The notes: generated from the letters alone by a model not told the origin. 64,000 nt of DNA from Spongilla lacustris (GCA_949361645.1 OX442422.1:8504683-8568682); one strand, 5' to 3'; positions 23,801-34,233 are shown, counted from the stretch's first letter. Numbers and translations are program-made.

Positions 23801-26800
23801 CTCCGCCATTTGTTATTTCAGTTATGGACGTAGATTCAATTCCGTACCATTTCTATACAGCAAAGGAATGTGGAACCAACCCTATTAATTATAAGACACA
23901 CAAAATCTCATTACAATACAGTGAAGCCATTAGCCTCACTTAACCTCCGACGTCTGGCTACATTGTAATGAGTTCAGTAGGGTTGCGTTCCGATCGTACG
24001 GAACCAAATCTATGTCCATAACTGAAATAACAAATGGCGGAGCAAAGTGGATGGTCAAAGTCAATGGTGTTTATCTCCTCAAACCAACAGGATAAAGTAA
24101 TAGAGACGCCGTGTTTGTATTGCAGGGTGTTGTTACTAAGTATACACCAATTCTCCGCGTTTAGAGACAAGCGATTGGAAACACATGACTATCCCAAACT
24201 AGGTAAGCTGTGGGACCGCGCCTATAGTGAAGCATGTCATTGCAATCCCAAATGGTTAGATCTTTAAAGAAAGATGTGGTACTACTATGTGTGTTTGAAA
24301 AAGGTACGTGGTTGCGTGATGGGTTTTGGAGATACGCTCATTTCAAAAACATGCCAATTTTTTTAGGGTCTCACGTAAGGGGGCGGAGGGGGGGGGTCGT
24401 TAAATCTGGTATTCTACGGTAATTGTAGATGTAGTTCCCATAAGGACAAAAGCTAATCAATTTGAATGTGACCTCTGAACCCATGCCATATTGAGGCAAC
24501 CATTTCCATCATGACATGGTACTTAAAATCATTTTGCAATCCATGTATTACTTATCATTGCAGCATACTCAACTCATGCTTATTTGCAACTTTAATATAA
24601 GATTTCATACTTATGAATGTCATTAAAAGTGCAACCCACTTGTAACGAGAGTCGATATGATCGAATTGCTAAGCCTTTTTTCAAATAAGTAGTCAAAAAC
24701 AAACAGTTTAGTACATGTATTTGTTCGATGTTAAAAACCACTGGTGATGGAGAATATAAAACTTGTCTAAACGTGTACCCAGTCCCACGAATCTATTGTT
24801 GTTCTTGAACCATAAATTGGGATAGGAACACTTTTAAGAAATGAAAACCACACCAATTGCTTCAGAAGCATTCCCGCTGCACTGGTCAAATAAATGTAAC
24901 ACTTAGAAAGGTATTCACTAACCAGGGTGGGAGGGATACCACAGCCCCTCCCCCTAGCCAGGGTGGGAGGGATACCATAGCCCCTCCCCCTAGCCAGGGT
25001 GGGACGGATACCACAGCCCCTCCCCCTAACACCACAGCTCCTCCCCCTAGCCAGGGTGGGAGGGATACCATAGCCCCTCCCCCTAGCCAGGGTGAGAGGG
25101 ATACCACAGCCCCTCCCCTTAGCCAGGGTGGGAGGGATACCATAGCCCCTCCCCCTAGTCAGGGTGGGACGGATATCACAGCCCCTCCCCCTAACCAGGT
25201 TGGGAGGGATACCACAGCCTCTCCCCCTAGCCAGGGTGGGAGGGATACCACAGCCACTCCCCCTAGCCAGGGTGGGAGGAATACCAGACAATGTTATGGC
25301 CTTCATTGAGATTTACACACTTTCTAAAACTTTGCTCACAGGCCATGCAGCTGTAGCCTTATGACCAACTTACGTCACTCTTAATGTTCACATCAATACC
25401 AGGAGTGGAAAGGAGATGTTCCACACAAGTAGAATGACCTCCATCTGCAGCAAGGTGTAATGGAGTACAACCATGCTGGAGTGGGTACAATAGTTCAGCC
25501 AACATGGTGGGTACAATGTAGTACATGGTCATCAACTGTTGTATCACAGACATAGGAAGGAATTATTAGGGGGAGGGGCTGAACAGTCACTATGGGAACT
25601 CACAATATGGATTTACATTGTTAACTGTATATAGGAAAATCACACTACCACCACCCGATCAGATCTGCTAAGAGGAAGCTTAGATATCAACGGGACCTTG
25701 AGGAGAACCGTGCAGCTGAAAAGCAGAAGTACGAGGACAATTCAGATTCCATTTTGGCATCTAAAAGGAGTCGACAAATTGGAAAGACCCTGAAGGTGTC
25801 CGATTTGCTAAATGTAGTAGTTCAATCAACTCAATGTACACATGTACATGTGGAACATGGATGGCCTTTAAACATGAAACCACAAAGGTTTACACACATA
25901 TAGTTTTCTGCCAACTAATTGAACTCAATTCTTTTCCACTTTCATACTATCAACATTGAGACATTAAGTCTTGTCCTCCATACTCCCCCTAGTACTCCTC
26001 CCCATACCCTACCCTGCCCATCCTGCATCAATGGACCAACTTACCCTATCCTTAATGTTCACATCAAATTGAATATCAGGAGTGGAAAGGAGATGTTCCA
26101 CACAAGTAGTATGACCTCCCCTTGCAGCCCAGTGTAATGGAGTATTACCACCCCACTGGAGTGGGTACAATAGTTCAGTCAACATGGTGGGTACAATGTA
26201 CACATGTACATGTAGTACATGGATAGCCTTTCAAACATGAAACCACAAGGGTTTACACACATGTAGTTTTCTGCCAACTATACTGCCACACAATGTGCAG
26301 TAATTGAACTAAATTCATTTCCACTTTCATACTATCAACATTGAGACATTAAGTCTTGTCCTCCATACTCCCCCTAGTACTCCTCCCCCTACCCTACCCT
26401 GCCCATCCTGCATCTATACCAACTCACCTCATCCTGAATGTTCACATCAATACCAGGAGTGGAAAGAAGATGTTCCACACAAGTAGTATGACCTCCCTCT
26501 GCAGCAAGGTGTAATGGAGTACGTCCACGCTGGAGTGGGTACAATAGTTCAGCCAACATGGTGGGTACAATAGTTCAGCCAACATGGTGGGTACAATGTA
26601 GTACATGGTCATCAACTGGTGTATCACAGACATAGGAAGGAATTATTAGGGGGAGGGGCTGAACAGGCACTATGGGAACTCACTAAATGGATTTATATTG
26701 TTACCTGTATCCAGGAAAATCACACTACCACCACCCGATCAGATCTGCTAAGGGGAAGCTATATCAACGGGACCTTGAGGAGAACCGTGCAGCTGAAAAG

Positions 26801-28095
26801 CAGAAGTACGAGGACAATTCAGATTCCATTTTGGCATCTAAAAGGAGTCGCTATTGAAAAAAGACCCTGAAGGTGTCCGATTTGCTAATTGTGTGCAATA
26901 CAAGACCCAAAAGCAAGCTCCAAAGAGGCATAGGGGTCTTAGAACTACCAACAAAACTACCACCAAAAGATATGTAATAGCATGGTCTGGGTACCTGTAT
27001 GGCACTTTAGGATTATGTGCATGCATCATGTGTAACTTGTAAGGATTAATGATGAGCTATCTACAGTAGTTGTTGATTTAATATTTAACACCAGTGCAGG
27101 CTTGTGCACATGCCCTTTTACCTGATCGCCTTTTATGCAGAGCAAATATAAATGCACGTTACTGAAATGACTGAAGTCATTTCCTTCTCCCACCTGTATG
27201 AAGCCACACACTAGTGCAGTACAATGGTGGAATAGTGAGCTGTTAAGTGCAGTAAATGATGCCCCCACCACCACTACCCCCAGCAGAGCTGCCCCCATGG
27301 CCTGCATGGCTGCTCTCACCACCTCCATGGCTGCCACAGCCAGAGGGGAGACAAGTAGCATTTAGAGGCAGAGGAGGCCTGGACCAGGGAGAAGGGGGAG
27401 GTTGGAAAAGAGGAGGAGAGGCCGAGGTGCATGTGGAGGATTTGGCCACTACATAACTAACTGTTATAACTGTCATCATTAATTATCTGGTCAATTTAAT
27501 TATCTGGTCAAATGGGATGTGACACTAAATGGGATGAACTAATCATGCTTCCAAAATTTTAATATTTGTGTGGAAAATTTGAGATTTGACCACCCTCAAA
27601 AGTTTTTAATTTTGCATGCAGAAATATTTCTGTATAAAAATAAACTTATGAATAAATAAAAACATTCTCCAGGAGAATATAGGGTTTGTCCGAGCTTGTT
27701 TATACATTATGCAATAAACATTGCGCCATATTGGTCTGGGAACAATACTGGACAATGGTGGGGTGAAAAGCATGGAGCACAAAATAGAGCATGCTGAGGA
27801 ATGTACTAAATATAGTCCCCATAAAATCTTGTTTCCATGCCACCATTTTGTCCAGTTCAATGTAACATTTTTATATGCCACCAACTTTCTCCTAGAGAAC
27901 GTTTATGTTTTATTATCTGTGGTACACCCTTCATGGAAATGCACCAAAAAAAAAAATACGCTCTACACGTACACATACAATCACTGAGTCTGCTTACCCC
28001 ATCCTGGGAATTTACGGGCACTCCACTTTCAATCAACCTTTTCACCTCGCCAACATCACCTGTCTTTGCCGCAACTCGAAGTTTCTGTTTCCCAT
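14834..28095 (-). CDS. Ankyrin-repeat gene B (exons 2 to last), one exon split by a MITE
   Basis: Minus-strand exons: 28095-27998 (first repeat; GDVGEVKRLIESG), 26529-26428, 26155-26045 (three extra residues), 25475-25374, 23351-23096 (carries a 151-bp insertion), 22837-22736, 21411-21310, 19691-19590 and the terminal exon 14947-14834 (ends GIDVDSAFQTIF, stop TAG). Internal exons are 102 bp, phase 0 at both ends, with CTCCAG acceptors and GTGAGT or GTAAG donors, and each encodes one repeat of the type TPLHLAARGGHTTCVEHLLS. Joined, they give about 310 residues plus a missing first exon (phase 1). The split exon can be skipped without losing frame. Ankyrin repeats are protein-binding; no other domain is visible. 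Introns hold several transposons. Confidence 0.65.
15844..17799 (+). CDS. piggyBac transposase (PGBD4-like), with an assembly gap
   Basis: Single open frame of 651 codons including 67 lost to the N-gap. Order: a basic N-terminal segment, an acidic stretch at about residues 94-120, then the DDE transposase domain of the piggyBac family. The likely catalytic aspartates are D295 (VEDELMSSW), D385 (RILVADSAF) and D469 (IDVHNHMRQG, directly after the gap). The context WWHRLAATLFGVIVIDAMLAY is family-typical. The C-terminus has a Cys/His-rich zinc-binding region (CSVCSAKG..YYCVTCSD..ICGH) needed for DNA binding in relatives. Frame is kept across the 200 N, but the true gap length is unknown. No stop or frameshift is seen elsewhere, so it may be recently active. 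Start chosen as the first ATG, 243 bp from the left end. Confidence 0.9.
   Translation: MAPGLKVGERVKAKPSVIFGCRRAGDIFGPWASEREVHGTVNDVLGDGRSRKLQVIWDECSDISTVSPRVLQRDNSCAMLQEDNESVSSQSGEEEEEVVSQDEEEQELERLNEEVVDDEIALLRPHDTNWVVTEGISVDYFQGTKSAFSLVWNFTSPVAQRTVLDYFCAMFPMSDATEWIRKTNVLLNNLKQRSLSEFEYFRFWGLILAISIGRENNRRSYWMEEIDCDTRRVFQPSAFGSRFGMGIRRFEFILRCLSFGDMDPMDRWSPIRPFLVAINERRQQVIDPSYILVEDELMSSWISRKQDRTIDGIPHLTKIIRKPKGVGTEIKCLADGVVGIMLRLEICEGKEAESKKKWSHLPAGTAHTLRISEPWHGTGRILVADSAFSSVTTAVECNISXXXXXXXXXXXXXXXXXXXXXXXXXXXXXXXXXXXXXXXXXXXXXXXXXXXXXXXXXXXXXXXXXXXIDVHNHMRQGLLNIEAAWVTHTWWHRLAATLFGVIVIDAMLAYNFEHSTNPKTVDEFANDLSLSLIFNEFDGHVPENEQRRLSSDSNTELSGEISSNMSVPCAVPFNAHPLKSLLSLPLYQDHVGSKEGARRKCSVCSAKGKRNNAHYYCVTCSDISKNSIVAICGHQSERGTDCHATHCQNAL
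17044..17243. other. Assembly gap (200 N)
   Basis: Exactly 200 undetermined bases inside the transposase frame. A round number suggests a nominal gap size. Confidence 1.
18769..19589. other. Intron sequence of gene B; no separate feature
   Basis: Contains a block (GTTCCTAAG..ACATGCATCGGTGCA) repeated near other ankyrin exons at about 37445, 38695, 45640, 46675 and 48225, so intron DNA was duplicated together with exons. One minisatellite-like unit occurs at about 19420-19460. No coding frame recognised. Confidence 0.5.
19962..20883. mobile_element. 922-bp TTAA-site element with terminal hairpins
   Basis: TTAA flanks both ends (19958-19961 and 20884-20887). Termini are CCTTTAATCT and AGATTAAAGG. 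Just inside each end is a hairpin: CTGAATTCAGGAT..ATCCTGAATTCAG on the left (about 19986-20018) and CCTTAATTCAGGAT..ATCCTGAATTAAGG on the right (about 20833-20864). The TTAA target and the CC start fit a non-autonomous piggyBac-type element. No transposase. Confidence 0.75.
21087..21230. repeat. 36-bp minisatellite, array 3
   Basis: Four copies of the AGCCAGGGTGGGAGGGATAC unit in an intron of gene B, about 80 bp from an ankyrin exon. Confidence 0.9.
21758..22035. repeat. Foldback element cutting a Gly/Ser-rich repeat copy
   Basis: TTGTCAAAATGCC at 21758 matches, inverted, GGCATTTTGACAA ending at about 22028. CAGGAATCATGCTG and GCGAGATATTGAAT-like blocks also pair. It begins right where the third Gly/Ser-rich copy (21673-21757) stops, so it inserted there. 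Boundaries and target duplication were not resolved. Confidence 0.6.
22252..22660. repeat. 34-36-bp minisatellite, array 4
   Basis: About eleven copies. The left half uses a 34-bp variant (ACCAAGCCCCTCCCCT) and the right half the 36-bp form, so the array seems to be two homogenised sub-blocks. Confidence 0.9.
23168..23318. mobile_element. 151-bp CACTA-like MITE inside an ankyrin exon
   Basis: The element starts CACTGTGTAAAAAGG and its complement end starts CACTATGAAAGAGG; both lead into TTATACAC. The 3-bp duplication CAA (23165-23167 and 23319-23321) together with CACT ends is the hallmark of CACTA/EnSpm elements. Removing it restores a 102-bp ankyrin exon. Confidence 0.75.
23414..24419. mobile_element. 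1-kb foldback element with TA flanks
   Basis: Arms of about 450-500 bp (left from 23414, right to 24419) are imperfect inverted copies, around 90% alike. Ends CCGTAGAATAC and GTATTCTACGG, each flanked by TA (23412-23413 and 24420-24421). A C-tract near 23437 pairs with a G-tract near 24388. It is non-coding; a Tc1/mariner-type MITE is possible because of the TA site. Confidence 0.75.
24525..24905. repeat. Second copy of the 2571-2925 dispersed repeat
   Basis: Same order and orientation as 2571-2925, ending at the same GGTCAAATAAATGTAA point, here followed by minisatellite array 5. Confidence 0.75.
24917..25290. repeat. 36-bp minisatellite, array 5
   Basis: About ten copies with sporadic variants (GGGACGGATA, one short copy near 25020). 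It lies 85 bp from an ankyrin exon of gene B. Confidence 0.9.
25630..25818 (+). pseudogene. Coding remnant of an unidentified mobile element
   Basis: One frame reads RSAKRKLRYQRDLEENRAAE then KQKYEDNSDSILASKRSR. The basic, Glu-rich repeat pattern resembles N-terminal segments of helitron-like or related invertebrate element proteins, but I cannot assign it. A second copy with a stop after KRSRY is at 26715-26865, part of an intron duplication with a period of about 1.1 kb that also contains ankyrin exons. Confidence 0.4.
26715..26865 (+). pseudogene. Second copy of the unidentified coding remnant
   Basis: Almost identical to 25630-25818 but three bases shorter in the KRKL region and closed by TGA at about 26857. 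It lies in the intron upstream (minus sense) of exon 26529-26428 of gene B. Confidence 0.4.
27170..27990. repeat. R3 repeat copy with the Gly/Ser-rich segment
   Basis: Contains the Gly/Ser-rich segment (27257-27460) and an imperfect palindrome centred near 27790 without the E4 insertion. 27683-27735 is a degenerate copy of the terminus of the TA-site element at 31591-32868. Confidence 0.55.
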
Positions 28096-28099
28096 CTGA

Positions 28100-28839
28100 A
28101 GATCATAATTTAATTACGTACCAGTACATGTACAGTATACATCTGTTAGGCCTACACAATTGAAGGATCTCAACGTACGCTATGCCTATCAGTATGCAGA
28201 GATAATATATAGAGAGATTGGAAACGGGGACAATCAACACTAATCAATTAACGCGCGCAATCCCCGAACGAATCCTTACAAGCGGTTAGATCTATATTTT
28301 ATCTCTGGAAAAATTTTACAACCAGCATGGTCCATCATCGTACCAAGCCACCAGTGAAATGGAACAAAGAGAAGGAAGACACTGAGTGAATTTATTACTG
28401 ATGAATGTGCCGAAGCGTCATTTTTGATCTGCCCATCTACACATGTATCACCTTTGAAGAAATTCACTGAACAAATGGACAAATTCTAAGATTGAAGAAT
28501 TTTTAGGCTGGAACGTGGTTTACCTTTTTAATTAAAAAAAACATGCGATGGGCACACAACCAACAAATAATGTATCAAAACCAGCCCACATCGTAATACA
28601 ACGCCGTAGCTCCCCCAGAGAGTAAGGTTACCCTAAACATCACAGCGTGGTTTCTGAAGATGCTATACGCAAACAACATAGCGATGGGCACGTAATAGAC
28701 TATGAGCATTAAATGACGAGGACAGTTCTTCTAGATGGACGGATTCTCCCCCAAAAGGAAGAAAAAATGGCCTATTTCTTTTGTTAGAAAATGTCGCAAA
28801 ATCGAATCTATAAGTATTCGATGAATCTTTAGTGGATCG
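28100..28839. other. Upstream region of gene B; no feature recognised
   Basis: The first exon of gene B should lie here or further right (it must end in phase 1), but no ATG exon with a fitting donor was convincing. Confidence 0.4.
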
Positions 28840-28844
28840 TCTAT

Positions 28845-28858
28845 CAAGCCCGTAACTA

Positions 28859-28889
<31 letters not shown>

Positions 28890-30168
28890 CGGGGGGTTCG
28901 AACGAAATCCCCCCCCCCCCCCTTAGAGGGTCAAGGTCCGCGCTTATGGGAGTACGGTGCGGGTCCTGGCCGCTCCCCGAAGCGACTCCGTCTGCTGGCC
29001 CGGTATGGCGCAGACAACTGTAGCTCTTTCATGATCAGGATGGTCTTCCATCACATAAATTATAAATTGTGAACTGATAAATTATTTACTGCGGCTGCAT
29101 ATAGAAATAGGTCCTACACAAATCTCTGAAGGCAAGGAACGGTTTCCTGCAAGTTGATACACCCGGACCACTTTTGGCAACCCGGACCAATTTGGGCAGC
29201 CAAAAGTGGTCCGGGGTCGGACCAATTTTGGCAGCCAAAAGTGGTCCGCCCTGACCACTTTTCGCGTGACAGGACCACGTAGCGCTGTGAGCTCCCCCAT
29301 CGGGGCCTCGCCCCAGATGCCAACGCTTTATGCGTTGGAAAACCCTCCAAAACTACAATGAAAATAATATGCTCGCTGCGCCGACCATGAAGTAACCATA
29401 TACAGTGTCCATATACTTACAAATGCACGTAGTACTAAACTCAACGTTCTAGAAAACACGACATGCACTGAGAGTTAGATGGGCGTAGTCCGACCTTAGC
29501 CTTTGCATATTTATAAATTTAGCTGCAAACACAAGGTACATGCAGGATCCCGGCGCTATACTACATGTTATCAATAAATTTCTTCTGCAGTATGAAGCTT
29601 AAGGTTAATTAACATTATACAATGCATTACACAAACTGCCCGAACCTTGCGGACACCAGTTCAGTCTGTTTGGATGAATTTATGCTGGCGATGAGTTGGG
29701 GACTATACAGTATTTTGAAATGCTTCAAAATGAACATATACCAATTATAAGCACATGCACTTCTTTGCGGAGGCACAAACATGAAATCGCATTCGAGCAA
29801 GGATCAGTGCACAAATGAACTGTATATATCAGTTACAAATTGCATTGAACATTGTTAAAAAAAAAAAGAGGTCTCCGAAAAAATTGGGGGTACTTCAGCG
29901 GCACCGCGCCGGCGCCGTTGTCTACAGCCTTGATTCTACTGATCTGCATGTTACAACGCAATACTGTATGGCAATGCAAAACTGTTGGGGCTCCGTCCCA
30001 GGCCGAAGTTTGGTAGTATGGTTTCAAGCGGACACTCACAGCAACCCCCCCATCCACTTTTCGTATCGGGCAACCCACCTCGGCCGCCGCCCACTAGTTA
30101 GGTCCACAATTATTGTTTTCCGAAACCCCCCCCCCCCCCCCCCATTTTCAGACCTGGTTACGGGCTTG
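28845..30168. mobile_element. TIR element E3, 5-bp TSD TCTAT
   Basis: Starts CAAGCCCGTAACTAGG and ends CCTGGTTACGGGCTTG. TCTAT flanks both ends (28840-28844 and 30169-30173). A G-tract of about 27 follows the left end and a C-tract precedes the right one. The GC-rich core, in the complement orientation, is at about 29281-29320 (AGCTCCCCCATCGGGG, CCTCGCCCC). A pair of GGACCACTTTTGGC-like repeats lies at about 29163-29275. No transposase. Confidence 0.75.
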
Positions 30169-30173
30169 TCTAT

Positions 30174-30495
30174 CGACTACTTTATTTAAACTTGAGATTG
30201 TTGAGAAGGCTTACCTTGTGACATTCAAGCTAAGACTTCTATTCAAGCCTTCAATTCCGCCCCCTTTTTGCTCAACCTGAACGTCAGCAAGGATAAAGGT
30301 GCTGAAGTCTATGGCGCACGTGATTCGTTTGTAGGATTGGCTTCGTGGGCGTGGTTTTCGATCGAGCATTTTAGATCGTTAACGACGCGTTGCCTTTACT
30401 CGCCAGCTCGCATATAATCCATCACAAACATGACAGATATGCACATATAACGTGAGCTTCGCTAAACAGTGCCGTTTACGTAGAGTGACAAGTCG
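30174..30495. other. No feature recognised
   Basis: About 320 bp between two 5-bp-duplication elements. Nothing coding or repetitive seen. Confidence 0.4.
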
Positions 30496-31534
30496 CAGTG
30501 GCGGATCCAGGGGGGGGGGGGGCGGAAGGGGCGTACGCCCCCCTAACAAGCCGACCCAAAATATGAATTTAATTATTGTAGAACAGATTGCCATGCGCGC
30601 ATGCGCCACAAAAGCGCGTACCGTTTAATCGGAGGCCGGTCCACCAATACGTCGTCTGCGTCGGTTTATTCCATCCAATATTGAACAGCATCCACCCGGT
30701 AGTTCTGATTTAGAATACTACGTGGACGATCTACCTTCTCCAAATTCTCTTGTCCAATGAACAGGAGTTATCTCTTTGGACATGTATATGTGGAGAAACC
30801 AAGCTGATAAGCCCAGTACACTGGCAGAAACACTCGCAGACAGAAGAGCATGCCCATTGATGTATCCAAACATCACTAAAATAATTCACCTTCTCGAGAG
30901 AGCAAACTCCTCATTGAAATTTATAAAAAATGCGTCTCGAAGCACAATGGGATAAGATAGATTTAATGCCCTTGGCCTTATATTGATGTACGAGCACTAT
31001 ATATATTGTACAGAGTACGCGCTTGCGCAGTGAACCCATGGAATCAGTTGACAGACTGCTTGTGCATATATAGTCTATATTTCTTCAGTGTTAGTCAGTT
31101 CTATACTTGTAAACTTGCTGCTACGCTATCTCGTCACACAATGATTTAGAATTGGATACAAGAAAAATGCTATTGCTCAACTCACTGGCATAAAGCCAAA
31201 CATTAGTTATACACATTTCCTGATTTTTTTCAATGACTTTCTGTTTTTCGTTTAAATTTACAAAATAAAAAAGCGCATGCGCAGTTTGCGTCCGCTGTTC
31301 ATGTTTCGATTTGGTACGGAGGAAAAAGTATGAGAAATTCTTATCCTTCTGAAGCTTAATAATACGAAACTTGAAAAGCTTCTGGGGCTTCGCCCCAGAC
31401 CCCAATGGGGGAGCTTACAGCGCTCCCCCATACCCCTAGCTGGAGCGGTAGGGGCAACGCCCCCTCCCGCACCCACCCCCTTTTGTATCTGCTTAATACG
31501 CCCCCCCTAACTAACAATCCTGGATCCGCCACTG
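30496..31534. mobile_element. TIR element E2, 5-bp TSD AGTCG
   Basis: Starts CAGTGGCGGATCCAGG and ends CCTGGATCCGCCACTG, a perfect 16-bp inverted repeat. AGTCG flanks both ends (30491-30495 and 31535-31539). G-tract at 30511-30523. The core of three hairpins is at about 31382-31433: GGGGCTTCGCCCC, CCCCAATGGGG, then GGGGGAGC..GCGCTCCCCC. No transposase. Same family as E1. Confidence 0.85.
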
Positions 31535-31590
31535 AGTCGGTACTAGTATAGTACCAAAATTCCGGCCATTTTATTGTTCATCTTCTCCTA

Positions 31591-32868
31591 GTTTCGTTCC
31601 CAGACCAATATGACGCAATGTTTATCGCAAATGTACGAGCGTGTTTATACATTACTAGTGTGCTAGTTGCAGCTTTACTTGCAGTATATATAACTGATCA
31701 CTACGTAAAAGAATCTACATGCATGTACAAATGCAACTGTATACAGTACATCCTTTACTGCACTTTGTTAGTTGGGCATTATATACGCGTAGCCGAACAG
31801 TTATGGGCATAGCCGTATCGTATACACAGCTCAGACAGCTGTGCCATTGCCAATGATATCAGTTTACCTGGTTCTTAATTCTATAGTCATCGACGCTGTC
31901 CCGTTTGAAGCAGGTGCAATCTCTACTTGAGGGCCGTTCAGGCGACTCAGGCCAATTTGTATTTTCCAAACCACTCAACGTTAATGTTTAATTGCAAACT
32001 AAAAGCAATGTGTAACAGCTGTATAAGTAATCATTGCGCGCCTATTGTAGTAAATGCGTAGCGTAGCAGCTGCCTAAATTACCAGTGCCAAGCAAGCTAA
32101 TTAGCACACAAAAAATTAATACAACCACGAATGTACGTTCATAACATAACGCAAACAACATCATCCGATAGAGTTGCACTCCCTGGTATGAAGAAAAAAA
32201 ACCCTAACAAAAAAAAATCGACCTCACCAGGATTCGAACCCAAAAAACGTGCTTCACACACACACACGTACACACGGAAATTCCACCGTTATATATACAC
32301 TAGACTTAGCCCGTGAAAAATCACGGAGCTGATTGTATAGAAGTCAATGTTTTTTACATACACCTATTGTAATATATGGTTACTACGCAACCTATTACAA
32401 AGAAATACTTCCAGTCTGTAACGATAAATATGAACACCGGTCAATGGCAATTGGTCGATAAGTAGCGTTACCCCGTGAAAAATCACGGAAGTGATTCTAT
32501 AAGAAGTGCAGAATGTTTTTTATTTTATTTTATTTTTTTACATACAGTAATCTACCACCTGTTGTAATATACGGTTACTACGCAACCTATTTAATAGCCC
32601 GCGCACGCAATAATAGTACTACTTCCGGTCTGTACGATAAGAATGAACACCCAGTCAATTGCCATTGGTGTTGCTATGTACTTTTGTGTGGGAGTGGTCG
32701 TTTCTATTGGTTGCTAGGTACGCGTTGCTAGTTATGTTCAAAGCGGAGTTTATAAATAGGTGGTTACGCGGACGTACGGACGTACGGACGGACGGACGTA
32801 CGGACGTTGGAAATTATAGTATTAGATTATGCGATAAACATTGCGTCATATTGGTCTGGGAACGAGAC
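31591..32868. mobile_element. 1.3-kb TA-site element with 38-bp termini
   Basis: Left end GTTTCGTTCCCAGACC and complemented right end GTCTCGTTCCCAGACC continue alike to GACGCAATGTTTATCGCA. TA flanks both ends (31589-31590 and 32869-32870). Inside are two diverged direct copies of a block starting CCCGTGAAAAATCACGG (about 32310 and 32472) and a GGACGTAC microsatellite (about 32768-32808). Non-coding. Confidence 0.7.
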
Positions 32869-33509
32869 TAATTTTCACCTCCGTCTTCCGTTCATCACGT
32901 ATAACTCCCGACGTGTGTTGAGCAGGAAACCCGAAGTCAGAGTAAAAATCCTTTGTGGTTCAAATTTCATGCAGGAAGGATAACTGCATCACTTATGAAA
33001 CGTGTTTGTAAAACAGACCACAACTATAGCAGTCCTACATTTGCAAATAGGCTTTCTTCAATTGCAGGACTGTGAATTGCAGGATCCTACCAAACCTCAC
33101 TTTAACATACTGCCTTGTTTCCTTGCTTTTTGCACCACCAATCCTACATACGATAGAGAAGTTTTTGATTTACTTGTAATAATAATAATAATAATAAATG
33201 GATGATGGTGCTGTGGCTGGTGCCAGCACAGAGGCAAGAAGAGTGCTTGCCATTCTGGTCCTTCTTTGGGCCTCCATGTCAACATACCTATACATATGTG
33301 ATGTTTTTTGTCATGGTAATCTAAGCCTATTCCCACCAGCCCAACTTTGAAATCTTAGGGATCTCCATAACTCCATTACCCATGCTGTGGAGATATGTAA
33401 CTCATGTGTTGCTCCTTCTGAAACAAGTTCACTGGAATCCACCCTAACTTCCCCCTTGGATGATTTACAATTTCATACCCTATTCAACTAGTCCTCAGTG
33501 GCTGATAGG

Positions 33510-34015
33510 TCACACCTACATTGACCTGCTATCCATCTCTGCCCCTCATTCTTCATTATGGCTTTCAGTTGTCCCCTCAGAAGGTCTTGATCTCCACTTT
33601 GAACCAAATCAGTGCCATGTTGCTCTCAGATGATGGCTGACCCCAGATCATGACCACACGTACACAAGACCAGCAGATGTTCTTGTCCACAACTGGTCTC
33701 AAGGCAAGCCTGCAGCATTTGACTTTTCAGTGACCTCACCGCTTAATTCACTTGTCAGAAGCAGGAGTGTCCTCAGGAGCAGCTGCTGAGGCCTCTGAGA
33801 TAAGGATGCATAGCAGTAATGATGGCAAGTGTGGAGAATTAGGATGGCCGGGTTTGTATCCCTTTGGTTGTTGAGACCTATGGTGCATGGGGTCAAGAGG
33901 CTGTGAAGAGTTTCGCTCAGTTGGCTTCACGGCTGACGATCACCTGCTCCAAGCCAAAGTCTGTCATCACATGCGACCGATATGGCCGACTAAACACCTG
34001 CTATGTGTGATCAGT
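33510..34015 (+). pseudogene. LINE-like reverse transcriptase C-terminal remnant
   Basis: Frames read LSVVPSEGLDLHFEPNQCHV, then after a deletion TRPADVLVHNWSQGKPAAFD and FSVTSPLNS, then in another frame EAGVSSGAAAEASEIRMHSS and TYGAWGQEAVKSFAQLASRL. These follow the order of the post-polymerase region of the same LINE-like family. Several frameshifts and stops. Confidence 0.6.
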
Positions 34016-34233
34016 AGCATCGGCCATCCTTAGTAGGATTGAGCCCCTTTGAACTGTTCTGTGTTACTTGCTTGCTATAATGTCTTATATACACGTGTAT
34101 ATGTAATATCATTATTCTGTGTTATTTCATTAAAAACGTTTCTGGCTAAAAACTTGTCTGGCTATGGCCGGTCTGAGATGCTATGGCCCTGTTGGTACCC
34201 ACCATGTTGACTGAACTGTTGAACCCACTCCAG

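Noticed and set aside
28276..28482. Possible first exon of ankyrin gene B ending at GTAAGG near 28278
   Set aside because: It would end in phase 2, whereas the next exon needs phase 1.
32225..32250. Box B-like AGGATTCGAACCC, hinting at a minus-strand tRNA gene
   Set aside because: No matching acceptor stem, box A or cloverleaf could be built around it; it lies inside a transposon.
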